Positions 24,804 through 33,303 of a stretch of DNA of 64,000 nucleotides are shown piece by piece. Origin of the DNA: CAVPUA01 sp963828015 (GTDB lineage: Bacteria; Actinomycetota; Actinomycetes; Mycobacteriales; Jatrophihabitantaceae); contig CAWHCD010000003.1 of NCBI GenBank assembly GCA_963828015.1, positions 49,781 to 113,780 on the forward strand, given 5' to 3'. How positions within the stretch are numbered: position 1 is the stretch's first letter; each line of letters starts with the position of its first letter. The notes beneath the pieces are model-generated. The model was not told the DNA's origin and ran no database searches. It saw only the letters and a list, made by a program, of their open reading frames with translations. The translations under genes and the position numbers were made by a program.

Positions 24804-25861
24804 CTACACGGGCAGGGCAGTCCAGAGCTGGGGGGGATCGAACCGGATGCCAGGCGCCCCTGGGCCGGTGGCGTAGGAGGTCATTTCCCAGACCGCGTCG
24901 TTGTCGACCCACCAGGAGTCAGCGCCTTGCGGCACGATGGCGCCCAGAGTGATCGCACATAGGTCGTCACGACCATCGCCGTCGAAATCCCCGACAAGGT
25001 CAGCCACGTTGCCGTAGAAGGCACCTGTCGACCATCGGGCCGGCGCGCTAAAACCGGTCCCGGCCGCATTCGCCGTCATGACCCACGTCGAGCCGTCGTT
25101 TTCGGCCACCAGATCGTCACGGCCGTCACCGTTGAAGTCACCACTCATCGTTGCGTGGGAGCCGTAGAAGGGTTGGCTCGACCACGGCGTCGGCGGCAGG
25201 AACCCGTGCGCGGTGGCCAACATGACCCACGTCGAGGCGTCGTTGACGGCCACGACGTCGGCCACCCCGTCACCGTTCACGTCGGCCATCAGCGTGGCCC
25301 GGTTGCCGTAGAACAGGGAGCCCGACCAGTATTGAGCGGGATAAAACCCGGCGCCGCTGGACAACGAGACCCAGACGCTGTGGTCATTGATGGCGACCAG
25401 ATCGTCGAGGCCATCACCGTTCACATCGGCAACCAGAGTGGCTCGGGTTCCAAGAACCGCTGGCTGGAGGCGAACCGCGGGGTGGCGAACTCCGCTCCGT
25501 CCGAGAACATCACCCAGACCGACGTCCCGTTGATCGCGATCAAGTCTTCGTACCGATCAGCGTTGACGTAGGCGGCTACCGACTTCAGCGAGCCGTAGAA
25601 CGCTTCGGCGGACTTGAAGAACTGCGAGTTGGGACGGGACGGTTGAACGCTCACGTCGATAATTCCGATGTCGGCAAGATCCGCCTCGCCGTCGCCGTCG
25701 AAATCGCCCAGGACGGGTACTGGCGACAGGAAACTGGGCACGGGTCCCACAATCCGTGGCGGCAGGGGAAGTCGCGTCGCCTTCGCCCGGGTCGGCGGAG
25801 CAATCACCGACACAACGCCTACGGCGAGCGCGACGGCCATGGCAAGCCGACCGAGCCGCAC
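24804..25861 (-). CDS. secreted VCBS/FG-GAP repeat protein 2, frameshifted
   Basis: The first part (from the GTG at 25861) has a signal peptide (MRLGRLAMAVALAVGVVSVI) and a first DFDGDGEADL loop, then stops early. One missing base around 25450 breaks the frame. Adding a C there (CC to CCC) reads FLGTRATLVADVNGDGL and continues through the remaining repeats to ATG-free sequence ending at 24804. The restored repeats match the neighbouring paralogue almost residue for residue. The gene starts seven bases after the third paralogue ends, so the three form one operon. Confidence 0.72.
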
Positions 25862-25868
25862 ACTTCGC

Positions 25869-27017
25869 TTAACCGAAGTCCCCGATCGAGGTGGGCTGAC
25901 CGAACTGGGTGCCCGGCCCAGGCAGCGTGGGCGCTACCGACTGCATGAGCCAGATCGGGTCATTGATGTAGGTCTCGTCATCGATATCGATGGTGCCCGC
26001 GCTGATCGCAAACAAATCATCCAAGCCGTCGCCGTCGATGTCGCCGACCAGATCGGCGACATTGCCGTAGAAGGGCCCGGTCGACCAGATGGCCGGGGCG
26101 TTGAAGGCGGTCCCGGCCGCATTCGCAGTCATGACCCAGGTCGAACCGTCGTTCTCGGCCACCAGATCAGCGTTGTGATCACCGTTGAAGTCACCGCTCA
26201 TGGTCACGTGGGTGCCGTAGAACGCCTGGCTCGACCACAGCCTTGGCGTCCCGAATCCCTGCGGAGTAGCCAACATGACCCAGGTCGAGGTGTCATTGAC
26301 GGCGACGACATCGGCCCGGCCGTCGCCGTTCACGTCCGCCACCAACGTCGCGCGGTTGCCGTAGAACAGCGCGCTGGACCAGGGCACCGGCGCGTTGAAG
26401 CCCGATCCATTCGAGATCATGACCCAGATGCTGTGGTCATTGATGGCAACCAGATCGTCGAGACCGTCTTTGTTGACGTCGGCCACGAGGGTGTCTCGAC
26501 TGCCGTAGAAGAGTTGGGTCGACCATTGCTGCGGGTTCGAGAAGCCTGTCCCGGTGGACTCAGTGACCCACACACTGTGGTCATTGATGGCGAACAGATC
26601 TTCGTATTGGTCGGGGTTGGCAAAGCCCGCCGAGGTAACCCGCGTCCCGTAGAAGGGCGAGGTCGAGTCGGCGAAGTCTTCCTCGCCGGTGTGCAACATG
26701 TAGATCCCGGCGGGCCGTACGGAGGCCAAGTCGGACCCTCCGTCGCCGTCGAAGTCGCCCACCACCGGAATCGAAAGCACATCCGTCGGCACGACCGTGG
26801 CAGTCCCAGTCGGCAGCACCTTCGTCACCGGCGCGCCTGTCGATGTCGGGACCTTCGAGGTGGGGAGCACCAAGCCATGGGGCGGTTGTGTCGGCGACAC
26901 CGCGCCCGCAGGCACGGCGCCCGCCACGAGCACCGCGCCGAGCAGGCTTACGGCGGTGGTAACAGCAAAGCACCGGGCGGGACGGCGCGCTGCGCGCCCA
27001 AACAAATGCATCCTCAT
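25869..27017 (-). CDS. secreted VCBS/FG-GAP repeat protein 3 (first of operon)
   Basis: A 382-residue exported protein. The signal peptide is ARCFAVTTAVSLLGAVLVAG with likely cleavage after AGA. A Pro/Thr-rich linker follows, then six or more repeats of about 48 residues carrying DFDGDGGSDL, DVNKDGLDDL, DVNGDGRADV, DFNGDHNADL and DIDGDGLDDL loops. The repeat DNA is strongly similar to that of the gene after it, indicating tandem duplication. No catalytic motif or wall anchor is seen. It is probably the first gene of the operon and has an AT-rich upstream region. Confidence 0.8.
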   Translation of the reverse strand: MRMHLFGRAARRPARCFAVTTAVSLLGAVLVAGAVPAGAVSPTQPPHGLVLPTSKVPTSTGAPVTKVLPTGTATVVPTDVLSIPVVGDFDGDGGSDLASVRPAGIYMLHTGEEDFADSTSPFYGTRVTSAGFANPDQYEDLFAINDHSVWVTESTGTGFSNPQQWSTQLFYGSRDTLVADVNKDGLDDLVAINDHSIWVMISNGSGFNAPVPWSSALFYGNRATLVADVNGDGRADVVAVNDTSTWVMLATPQGFGTPRLWSSQAFYGTHVTMSGDFNGDHNADLVAENDGSTWVMTANAAGTAFNAPAIWSTGPFYGNVADLVGDIDGDGLDDLFAISAGTIDIDDETYINDPIWLMQSVAPTLPGPGTQFGQPTSIGDFG

Positions 27018-27061
27018 GGCGGTCCATTCAAGGTTGGGCGTGAGTCACGAGACATTAGCCT

Positions 27062-27085
27062 GATTTGACGTTAAATCAAACTATA
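27062..27085. promoter_or_regulatory. AT-rich inverted repeat and candidate -10 upstream of the VCBS operon
   Basis: TTTGA-CGTTAAA-TCAAA (27064-27080) is a 5-bp inverted repeat in an unusually AT-rich stretch. Directly adjoining it, the minus strand reads TATAGT at 27085-27080, a good -10. The leader to the ATG at 27017 would be about 60 bases. This could be a regulated promoter for the operon. Confidence 0.35.
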
Positions 27086-27225
27086 GATATATCAATCGGA
27101 TAACACTGGAAATTTGGCCGGTGAGCAAGCCTGCCGTAGGGTCGTCGGTCGAGGTGGCGGCTAGGCGAAATGCCGGCGAACGGCGAACTACCGATCGAGG
27201 GGCGTCACTCAGCGGGGCCTGACGT

Positions 27226-28620
27226 TCAGAGGGCCAGCAGCCATTCGGTGAGCAGCCGGGCCCCGAAGGCGGTCGCGCCCTGCGTCAGCAGGCCGTCGGT
27301 GCGCGGCGCCCGAGCCGGTCCGGCGATGTCGAGGTGGGCCCACGGCACCGACCCGGCGAACGGGCGCAGGAACAGCGCCGCGGTCGTCGCGCCCGGGTTG
27401 CCGGCGGCGTTGTTGGCATCGGCCACATCCGAACTGATGAGCGGCACGTACTCCTCGAGCAGCGGCAAGCGCCACAACGGCTCATCGGCGCGTGCGCCGG
27501 CCTGCTCCAGACCGGTCGCCAGCTCGTCGGAGGCGGTGAACAGGCCGCCGGTGCGCAGGCCGAGCGCGACCTTGGCCGCGCCGGTCAGCGTAGCGATGTC
27601 GATCAGCACGTCGGGCTTGAGCCGAGCGACCGCGTAGGCCATCGCGTCGGCGAGCACCAACCGCCCCTCCGCGTCGGTGTTGAGCACCTCTGACGTGCGC
27701 CCGCCGTAGTGGCGGATCACGTCCGAGGGGCGCATGGCCGAGCCGGAGACCGAGTTCTGGGCCGCCGGGACCAATGCCGTGATCTTGAGCGGCAGCTTCA
27801 GCTCGGCCGCGCCGCGGATGGCGGCGAGCACCGCCGCGCCCCCGGACATGTCGGTGTGCATCATCCGCATGCCCTCGCCGGGCTTGATGTTGAGCCCGCC
27901 GGTGTCGAACGTGATGCCCTTGCCGACGAGGACGATGTGCTGCGTTGCGCCGCGCGGTCGCCACTGTGCCTGGATCAGCCGGGGCGGGGCGGCCGACCCG
28001 CCGCCGACCGCCAACATCCCCCCGAAGCCCTGCGCGTGCAGCCACTGCTCGTCGCGGACCGCGACGTCGATCCCGCGCGCGGCGAGCACGGTCTCGGCCT
28101 GCCGGCCCAACCAGGCCGGCGTCTTCGTCATCGCCGGCGTATTCGCCAGATCACGGGCCCAGGCGGCGGCGTCGGCCAGGACCTGCCCCCGGTGCAGTGT
28201 CTCGGCGGAGCAGCCGACCAGCGCGATCGTGCGCAACCCCGGGGCCGGCTTCGACTTCAGCGCGAAGCGGTACCCACCGAGCACCAGTCCCTCGATGACC
28301 TCGGACGCGGGCGGCAGGGCCACGGTGAAGCTGTCGCCGGTGACCGCTCGGGCCAGCGCCGCGCCGGCCTGCCGCAGTTCGCGGCCGCTGCCCGAGCCGA
28401 GACCGACCACGAGAACTCGCGACGGCACCGAGCCCGGCAACGGCAGCACCTCGACCTTCCCCGGGTCGGGGCGGGGATCCCACTGGCGCAGCAGCTCGCG
28501 GGCCGCCACCGGGAGCAACTGGGTCGGGACGGCGTCGAGGTCCAGGCCGGCGGAGCCGGCACCCACAGCCAGCTGGTCGGCGGGACTGCCCGCCCAGATA
28601 ACGATCACAGGACTGATCAT
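27226..28620 (-). CDS. pepA: leucyl aminopeptidase (M17)
   Basis: A 464-residue metallo-aminopeptidase. The C-terminal catalytic domain has GKGITFDTGGLNIKPGEGMRMMHTDMSGGAAVL, the M17 signature NTDAEGRLVLADAMAY, and ATLTGAAKVALG. The N-terminal 150 residues form the regulatory domain. It should release N-terminal residues from peptides in the cytosol, using two Zn or Mn ions held by Lys/Asp/Glu in these motifs. Length is near the usual 480-500. The gene lies just after the AT-rich region upstream of the VCBS operon, on the same strand, and is separated from DUF3117 by 76 bases. Confidence 0.92.
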   Translation of the reverse strand: MISPVIVIWAGSPADQLAVGAGSAGLDLDAVPTQLLPVAARELLRQWDPRPDPGKVEVLPLPGSVPSRVLVVGLGSGSGRELRQAGAALARAVTGDSFTVALPPASEVIEGLVLGGYRFALKSKPAPGLRTIALVGCSAETLHRGQVLADAAAWARDLANTPAMTKTPAWLGRQAETVLAARGIDVAVRDEQWLHAQGFGGMLAVGGGSAAPPRLIQAQWRPRGATQHIVLVGKGITFDTGGLNIKPGEGMRMMHTDMSGGAAVLAAIRGAAELKLPLKITALVPAAQNSVSGSAMRPSDVIRHYGGRTSEVLNTDAEGRLVLADAMAYAVARLKPDVLIDIATLTGAAKVALGLRTGGLFTASDELATGLEQAGARADEPLWRLPLLEEYVPLISSDVADANNAAGNPGATTAALFLRPFAGSVPWAHLDIAGPARAPRTDGLLTQGATAFGARLLTEWLLAL

Positions 28621-28696
28621 CTCGCGAGGCCGGAAGACAGTGCGGCCCCGGTACCCGCCGAGCGGGTCCGGGGCCGGTGCACGACTTCGCGCCTGA

Positions 28697-28861
28697 TCAG
28701 CCGATGGCCTTCAACGCGTCACCGAGTGCGGAGGCTTCCTCGGCGGTCAGCTCGACCACCAGTCGTCCGCCGCCTTCGAGCGGAACGCGCATCACGATGC
28801 TGCGCCCTTCCTTGGTGACCTCGAGCGGACCATCGCCCGTCCGCGGCTTCATGGCCGCCAT
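28697..28861 (-). CDS. DUF3117 domain small protein (Rv1211-like)
   Basis: A 54-residue protein: MAAMKPRTGDGPLEVTKEGR at the start, then MRVPLEGGGRLVVELT and a final ALGDALKAIG. This is the highly conserved actinobacterial DUF3117, of unknown function. A perfect GGAGG sits eight bases before the ATG at 28861. The gene is normally found with tag, the DivIVA-like gene and glgM (Rv1209-Rv1213), and most of those are nearby here. Confidence 0.9.
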   Translation of the reverse strand: MAAMKPRTGDGPLEVTKEGRSIVMRVPLEGGGRLVVELTAEEASALGDALKAIG

Positions 28862-28988
28862 TGCTGCCTCCAGTCAGTACGCGCGTCGCGCCTAAATCGG
28901 CCCGGCCGGGCGAGTCCCCGGCGCGGTGCTACCGATCATTATTCCAGTACGCCGCGGGTGCGCCCAACCCAACCCGGTATCTCGGCGG

Positions 28989-28994
28989 TAGCGT
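28989..28994 (+). promoter_or_regulatory. -10 element, leaderless enoyl-CoA hydratase start
   Basis: TAGCGT ends seven bases before the ATG at 29002; there is no ribosome site. Confidence 0.4.
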
Positions 28995-29001
28995 CCGGCT
29001 C

Positions 29002-29790
29002 ATGAGTGAGGATTTGCTGGTCGAGCACACCGGCGCAGTTGCCACCCTGACGATGAATCGGGTGGCGTCCATGAACGCCCTGTCGCTCAGTCTGAAGGTC
29101 GAGTTGCGCGACGCATTGGCCGCGGTGGCCGCCGACGACGCGGTGCGCGCGGTCGTGCTGACCGGCAATGGACGCGGCTTCTGCGTCGGGCAGGATCTGC
29201 GCGAGCACGTCGCCGCCCTCGATGCCGGAGACCCCGAGCCCTTGGCCACGGTGAGCGAGCACTACAACCCGATCACCCTGGCCCTGTCCCAGATGCCCAA
29301 GCCGGTGATCGCCGCCGTGAACGGCCCGGCCGCGGGCGCGGGCGCCGGGCTGGCTTTCGCCTGCGATTTCCGCATCGCGTCCTCCTCCGCGGGCTTCCTG
29401 CTCGCCTTCGCCAACGTCGGCCTGGCCCTGGACAGCGGCGTGTCCTGGACCCTGCCCCGCCTGATCGGGTCGGCGCGAGCGACCGCGCTGGCGCTGCTGG
29501 CCGAGCCGATCAACGCCGAGGCGGCGCTCGAGATGGGCCTGGTGAACGCCGTCGTCGCTCCCGAGCAGATGCTGCCCGCCGCCCACGAACTCGCCGCCCG
29601 GCTGGCCGCCGGGCCGACGGCGGCCTACGCGGCGATCAAGTCGGCGATCTCCTACGCCGCGACCGCGAGCCTGGCCGATGCGCTGGCCCACGAGGCTCAG
29701 TTGCAGACGCAGATGGGCACCACGACAGATCATCTCGGGGCGGCCCGCGCGTTCCTGGCCAAGCAGCAGCCGACGTTCATCGGCCGCTAG
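29002..29790 (+). CDS. enoyl-CoA hydratase/isomerase family protein
   Basis: A 262-residue crotonase-fold protein: VEHTGAVATLTMNRVASMNALS, VVLTGNGRGFCVGQDL, KPVIAAVNGPAAGAGAGLAFACDFRIAS (oxyanion hole region) and LPRLIGSARATALALLAEPINAEAALEMGLVN. It probably hydrates or isomerises an acyl-CoA; catalytic Glu positions are not certain, so the exact substrate is open. The ATG at 29002 is supported by the -10 motif. It is followed by a palindromic repeat and the convergent tag gene. Confidence 0.85.
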   Translation: MSEDLLVEHTGAVATLTMNRVASMNALSLSLKVELRDALAAVAADDAVRAVVLTGNGRGFCVGQDLREHVAALDAGDPEPLATVSEHYNPITLALSQMPKPVIAAVNGPAAGAGAGLAFACDFRIASSSAGFLLAFANVGLALDSGVSWTLPRLIGSARATALALLAEPINAEAALEMGLVNAVVAPEQMLPAAHELAARLAAGPTAAYAAIKSAISYAATASLADALAHEAQLQTQMGTTTDHLGAARAFLAKQQPTFIGR

Positions 29791-29822
29791 GCCCAGGTCG
29801 GCTACACGTCCGAGCACCCAGC

Positions 29823-29888
29823 TTTGTGCCCGAAATCGTCGCTACCAGCCGCCGAAACGGTACCGCCAACGACGATTTCGGGCACAAA
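29823..29888. repeat. perfect palindromic repeat, copy A (intergenic)
   Basis: TTTGTGCCCGAAATCGTCG (29823-29841) and its exact reverse complement (29870-29888) enclose a 28-base loop. It lies between two convergent genes, so it could act as a bidirectional terminator, but the arms recur near 46.2 and 47.3 kb, so it is an interspersed repeat family rather than a simple terminator. Confidence 0.85.
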
Positions 29889-29929
29889 CCCGCGATGCGG
29901 TGCGCTGGCGCAGCGCCGCCGACCAAGCG

Positions 29930-30472
29930 TTAGAGGGCGAGCCAGCAGGGGCGGACGTGGTCGTTGACCATGCCGGTGGCCTGCATGAGCGCATAGGCCG
30001 TGGTCGGGCCGACGAACTTGAAGCCCCGCCGCTTGAGCTCCTTGGCCATCGCCTTGGACTCCTCGCTGACGCTGCGGACGACCGTCGGCGCGGTTGTCGC
30101 GGCCGGTGGCGCGAAGGACCACAGGAAGCGGTCGAGGCCTTCGGGAACCGCGTCGAGCACCAGCCGGGCGTTGGCGATCGTCGCCTCGATCTTCGATCGA
30201 TTGCGGACGATGCCGGCGTCGAGCAGCAGCCGATCGACGTCGGCGGGTGCGAACTCGGCCACCGCGGCCGGGTCGAAATCGGCGAACGCGCTGCGAAAGG
30301 CCGGCCGCTTGCGCAGGATGATCAGCCATGACAGGCCGGACTGGAACGCCTCCAACGACATGCGTTCGAACAAGGCCTGATCGCCGTGCAGGGGCCGGCC
30401 CCATTCGTCGTCGTGATAGCTCACGTAGTCCGGTGCCGACTCGGCCCAGGAACAGCGCTGCCTACTGCTCAC
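29930..30472 (-). CDS. tag: DNA-3-methyladenine glycosylase I
   Basis: The 180-residue protein starts SSRQRCSWAES and has YHDDEWGRPLHGDQALFERMSLEAFQSGLSW, a helix-hairpin-helix-like region, and a C-terminal GFKFVGPTTAYALMQATGMVNDHVRPCW. This is a typical Tag with N-terminal Cys and His plus C-terminal His/Cys zinc ligands. It excises 3-methyladenine. The GTG at 30472 is preferred over a longer Arg-rich extension. It overlaps the upstream DivIVA-like gene by 11 bases, as in Rv1209-Rv1210. Confidence 0.93.
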   Translation of the reverse strand: MSSRQRCSWAESAPDYVSYHDDEWGRPLHGDQALFERMSLEAFQSGLSWLIILRKRPAFRSAFADFDPAAVAEFAPADVDRLLLDAGIVRNRSKIEATIANARLVLDAVPEGLDRFLWSFAPPAATTAPTVVRSVSEESKAMAKELKRRGFKFVGPTTAYALMQATGMVNDHVRPCWLAL

Positions 30473-30815
30473 GCACGGCCGTCGGGTCGTAGTCCGGGGA
30501 GTAAGCCGCCGGCGCGGCCGGCGGCGGGGCCGCCTGTTCGCGCAGCCGGGCGATCTCGGCATCGCGCTGACGCAACTCGACGCTCAGACGGTCGAGCAGG
30601 GCGTCGGTCTCGGCGAAGCGATATCCGCGCAGGGCTACCGGCAGCCGTACGTCGATCACGTCCTGCGAGCTGAGCTCATGATCGGCCAGCGTCCAGAGCT
30701 TGACGTCAGGGGCCGGCGGCGCGATCTGCTCCCCGGCGGGCAGGAACCGCACGGCCAACGCGAACAGGACAGCCACCGCTACCAGAGCGACGAGACCGTA
30801 GAGCAGCAGCGACAT
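30462..30815 (-). CDS. small membrane-anchored protein with DivIVA-like motif (Rv1209-like)
   Basis: The 117-residue protein has an N-terminal membrane span (about 3-25, LLLYGLVALVAVAVLFALAV). A cytosolic part follows, with DVIDVRLPVALRGYRFAETDALLDRLSVELRQRD, the DivIVA-domain signature found in a family upstream of tag. Function is unknown; it may aid envelope or septum organisation. The ATG at 30815 is chosen because it begins the membrane segment; a GTG three bases earlier is in frame. Confidence 0.75.
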   Translation of the reverse strand: MSLLLYGLVALVAVAVLFALAVRFLPAGEQIAPPAPDVKLWTLADHELSSQDVIDVRLPVALRGYRFAETDALLDRLSVELRQRDAEIARLREQAAPPPAAPAAYSPDYDPTAVREQ

Positions 30816-30844
30816 CACGCCACGATCGTGACATGCCGGTATGA

Positions 30845-31399
30845 CTACGCGCGAACGTCCCGGTTCAGGATGGCGATGGCCGCCTCGACCGACGTGACCC
30901 GGTGCAGCGCGTCCAGGGCCGGCCGGCGCACGAATCCCCGTGCGCACAACGAGTCCAGGAACGCCCACAGCGGTGCGTAGAACTCGAACGGGTCGATCAC
31001 GATCACCGGCTTGGGATGCATGCCCAGCGAGTGCGCGGTCCAGACCTCGAACAGCTCCTCGAACGTGCCGATGCCCCCGGGCAGGGCGATGAAGGCGTCC
31101 GAGCGCTCGTCCATGAGCTGCTTGCGTTCGCGCATGGTCTCCACGATCACCAGCTCGTCGGCCTCGTTGTCGGCCACCTCGTAGGCCAGCAGGTGCCGGG
31201 GGATGACGCCGACGGTGTGCGCACCCCCGGCTCGGGCCGCGCTTGCGACCGCGCCCATCATCGAGATGCGTCCGCCGCCGGAGACCAGCGAGTAGCCGCC
31301 GGCGGCCAGCTGAGTCCCCACGGCCGCGGCCAGGGCGATGAACGACGCATCGATCGACTCGGAGGACGAGCAGTAGACGCAGACCGCCCTACCGGGCAT
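30845..31399 (-). CDS. LOG/TIGR00730 family Rossmann-fold protein 1 (Rv1205-like)
   Basis: A 184-residue protein with VCVYCSSSESID, SLVSGGGRISMMGAVASAA and the diagnostic FIALPGGIGTFEELFEVW. LOG homologues release free cytokinin bases or hydrolyse 5'-monophosphate N-glycosidic bonds, and the mycobacterial homologue Rv1205 is of this family. The in vivo substrate is not known. It overlaps the next LOG gene by 11 bases on the same strand. Confidence 0.9.
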   Translation of the reverse strand: MPGRAVCVYCSSSESIDASFIALAAAVGTQLAAGGYSLVSGGGRISMMGAVASAARAGGAHTVGVIPRHLLAYEVADNEADELVIVETMRERKQLMDERSDAFIALPGGIGTFEELFEVWTAHSLGMHPKPVIVIDPFEFYAPLWAFLDSLCARGFVRRPALDALHRVTSVEAAIAILNRDVRA

Positions 31400-32189
31400 C
31401 GCGGATGTCCTGCTCGAGCGCCCGTTCCTCGGCCAGCACCTGGGTCGAGCGCTCGGCCGCCGAATCGACGATGAGCCTGACCACCTCGTCCACGTCGTCG
31501 GAGACCGAGATGAGCTCCAGGTCCGGCGCGCTGATCTTGCCGCCGGACAGCGCGGCCGACCGCATCCAGTCGAGCAGGCCCTGCCAGTACTCGGACCCGT
31601 AGAGGATCACCGGGAACTTGGTCACTTTTCGGGTCTGCACGAGGGTCAACGCCTCGAACATCTCATCGAGCGTGCCGAATCCGCCGGGCAGGATCACGAA
31701 CGCCTGGGCGTACTTCACGAACATCGTCTTGCGGGCGAAGAAGTAGCGGAAGTTGACCCCGACGTCGACCCAGTCATTGAGCTGCTGCTCGAAGGGCAAC
31801 TCGATGCCCAGGCCGATCGACATCCCGCCGGCCTCGGATGCGCCGCGGTTGACCGCCTCCATCGACCCGGGGCCGCCGCCGGTGATCACCGCGTAGCCCG
31901 CCTTGGCCAGGGCGGCCCCCAGGGCCACCCCGACGCCGTATTCGGGGCTGTCGGGATGGGTGCGGGCCGAGCCGAAGACCGACACGGCGGTGGGCACCTC
32001 GGCCAACAGCCCGAATCCTTCGACGAACTCGCTCTGGATGCGCAGGACGCGCCACGGATCGGTGTGCACCCAGTCTGTCGGACCGCGCGAATCGAGCAGC
32101 CGCTGGTCGGTGGTCGTGCCGGTGCGCAGCCGGCCGCGCCGCAGGATGATCGGTCCGCGCTGCTGCTCGCCGCCGGTGGGTTCGCTCAT
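31389..32189 (-). CDS. LOG/TIGR00730 family Rossmann-fold protein 2
   Basis: The 266-residue protein differs from its neighbour by an N-terminal extension of about 60 residues. The core has SVFGSARTHPDSPEYG, VITGGGPGSMEAVNRGASEAGG and the signature FVILPGGFGTLDEMFEALTLVQ. It is a paralogue rather than a duplicate: the two share only the family motifs. It lies immediately after dapE on the same strand. A TAGCGT (32197-32202) could serve as a leaderless -10 but overlaps the dapE stop. Confidence 0.9.
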   Translation of the reverse strand: MSEPTGGEQQRGPIILRRGRLRTGTTTDQRLLDSRGPTDWVHTDPWRVLRIQSEFVEGFGLLAEVPTAVSVFGSARTHPDSPEYGVGVALGAALAKAGYAVITGGGPGSMEAVNRGASEAGGMSIGLGIELPFEQQLNDWVDVGVNFRYFFARKTMFVKYAQAFVILPGGFGTLDEMFEALTLVQTRKVTKFPVILYGSEYWQGLLDWMRSAALSGGKISAPDLELISVSDDVDEVVRLIVDSAAERSTQVLAEERALEQDIRDAR

Positions 32190-32199
32190 GGGGCCGACG

Positions 32200-33273
32200 C
32201 TAGCGGCTGGGGGTCAGGAACCGGACCAGGGCCGCCTCAGCCGTGACGATCGCCTCGATCTCGACGTACTCGCCGGCCGTGTGCGCGAGGTTGGGGTCGC
32301 CCGGGCCGAAGTTGACGGCGGGTATCCCCAGCGGCCCGAACCGGGCTACATCGGTCCAGCCCAGTTTGGCCCGTGGTTGCCCGCCCACCGCGGCCACGAT
32401 GGCCTGGGCGATCGGGCGATCCAGGCCCGGACGCGCGGCCGGGGCCGAATCGGTGAGCTCGACGTCGAAGCCGGCGAACACCGCCTGCACGTGCTCCAGT
32501 GCCTGTGCCTCGGAGCGGTCGGGCGCAAAGCGGTAGTTGACCGTGACCGCGCAGGCGTCGGGAACCACGTTGCCGGCCACCCCGCCGGTGATCGCGACCG
32601 CGTTGAGCCCCTCGCGAAACGTCAGACCGTCGACGTCGACGGTGCGCGGCACGTAGGCGGCCAGCGCGTCGAGAACTGGGGCGGCGGCATGGATCGCGTT
32701 CACGCCCAGCCAGGAGCGGGCCGAGTGCGCCCGAACGCCCGACGTACGCACGACGACCCGCAGCGTGCCCTGGCAACCGCCCTCGATCACACCCGAGGTC
32801 CCCTCGAGCAGGATGGCCAAGTCGCCGGCCAACTCCTGCGGACGTTCGCGGGCGATGCGGCCCAGCCCGTTGCGCGCGGCGTCGACCTCCTCGCAGTCGT
32901 AGAAGACCCAGGTGAGGTCGTAGGACGGTGTCACCGCGCCGGTCCCGACGAGCTGGGCGACCCGCAGCGCCACCGCGTCGCCGGACTTCATGTCCGACGA
33001 GCCGCACCCGCGCAGCAGCGCCCCGTCGCGCACGGACGGGAAGTTCCCGGCGATCGGGACGGTGTCCAGGTGCCCGGCCAGCACCACCCGGGCCGCATGG
33101 CCGAGGTCGGTCCGGGCCAGCACGACGTTGCCGTCACGCTGCACCTTCAGCAGCGGCAGGGCCCGCAGCGCCTGCTCGACCAGATCGGTCAACTCTCGCT
33201 CATTGCCCGAGACGGACTCGACGTCGACGAGGGCAGCGGTCAGGGCCACCACGTCCGCTGAGAGATCAAGCAC
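32200..33273 (-). CDS. dapE: succinyl-diaminopimelate desuccinylase
   Basis: An M20-family metallopeptidase of 357 residues that releases succinate in the DAP/lysine pathway. It shows LAGHLDTVPI, RGCGSSDMKSGDAVALRVA, VFYDCEEVDA, SGVIEGGCQGTLRVVVRTSGVRAHSAR and a final GWTDVARFGPLGIPAVNFGPGDPNLAHTAGE. Metal ligands H, D, E, E/D and H are visible. The GTG start at 33273 has a leaderless -10. It is divergent from dapD with only 30 bases between the start codons, the same pair and orientation as Rv1201c/Rv1202. Confidence 0.92.
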   Translation of the reverse strand: MLDLSADVVALTAALVDVESVSGNERELTDLVEQALRALPLLKVQRDGNVVLARTDLGHAARVVLAGHLDTVPIAGNFPSVRDGALLRGCGSSDMKSGDAVALRVAQLVGTGAVTPSYDLTWVFYDCEEVDAARNGLGRIARERPQELAGDLAILLEGTSGVIEGGCQGTLRVVVRTSGVRAHSARSWLGVNAIHAAAPVLDALAAYVPRTVDVDGLTFREGLNAVAITGGVAGNVVPDACAVTVNYRFAPDRSEAQALEHVQAVFAGFDVELTDSAPAARPGLDRPIAQAIVAAVGGQPRAKLGWTDVARFGPLGIPAVNFGPGDPNLAHTAGEYVEIEAIVTAEAALVRFLTPSR

Positions 33274-33280
33274 GCCGACG

Positions 33281-33286
33281 ACGCTA
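33281..33286 (-). promoter_or_regulatory. -10 element of leaderless dapE
   Basis: Minus-strand TAGCGT, seven bases before the GTG at 33273. It faces the dapD -10 at 33292 with only five bases between. Confidence 0.5.
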
Positions 33287-33291
33287 CTAGC

Positions 33292-33297
33292 TAGGGT
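33292..33297 (+). promoter_or_regulatory. -10 element of leaderless dapD
   Basis: TAGGGT ends six bases before the GTG of dapD at 33304. It is back to back with the dapE -10, so the two polymerases would compete. Confidence 0.5.
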
Positions 33298-33303
33298 GGC
33301 CCG

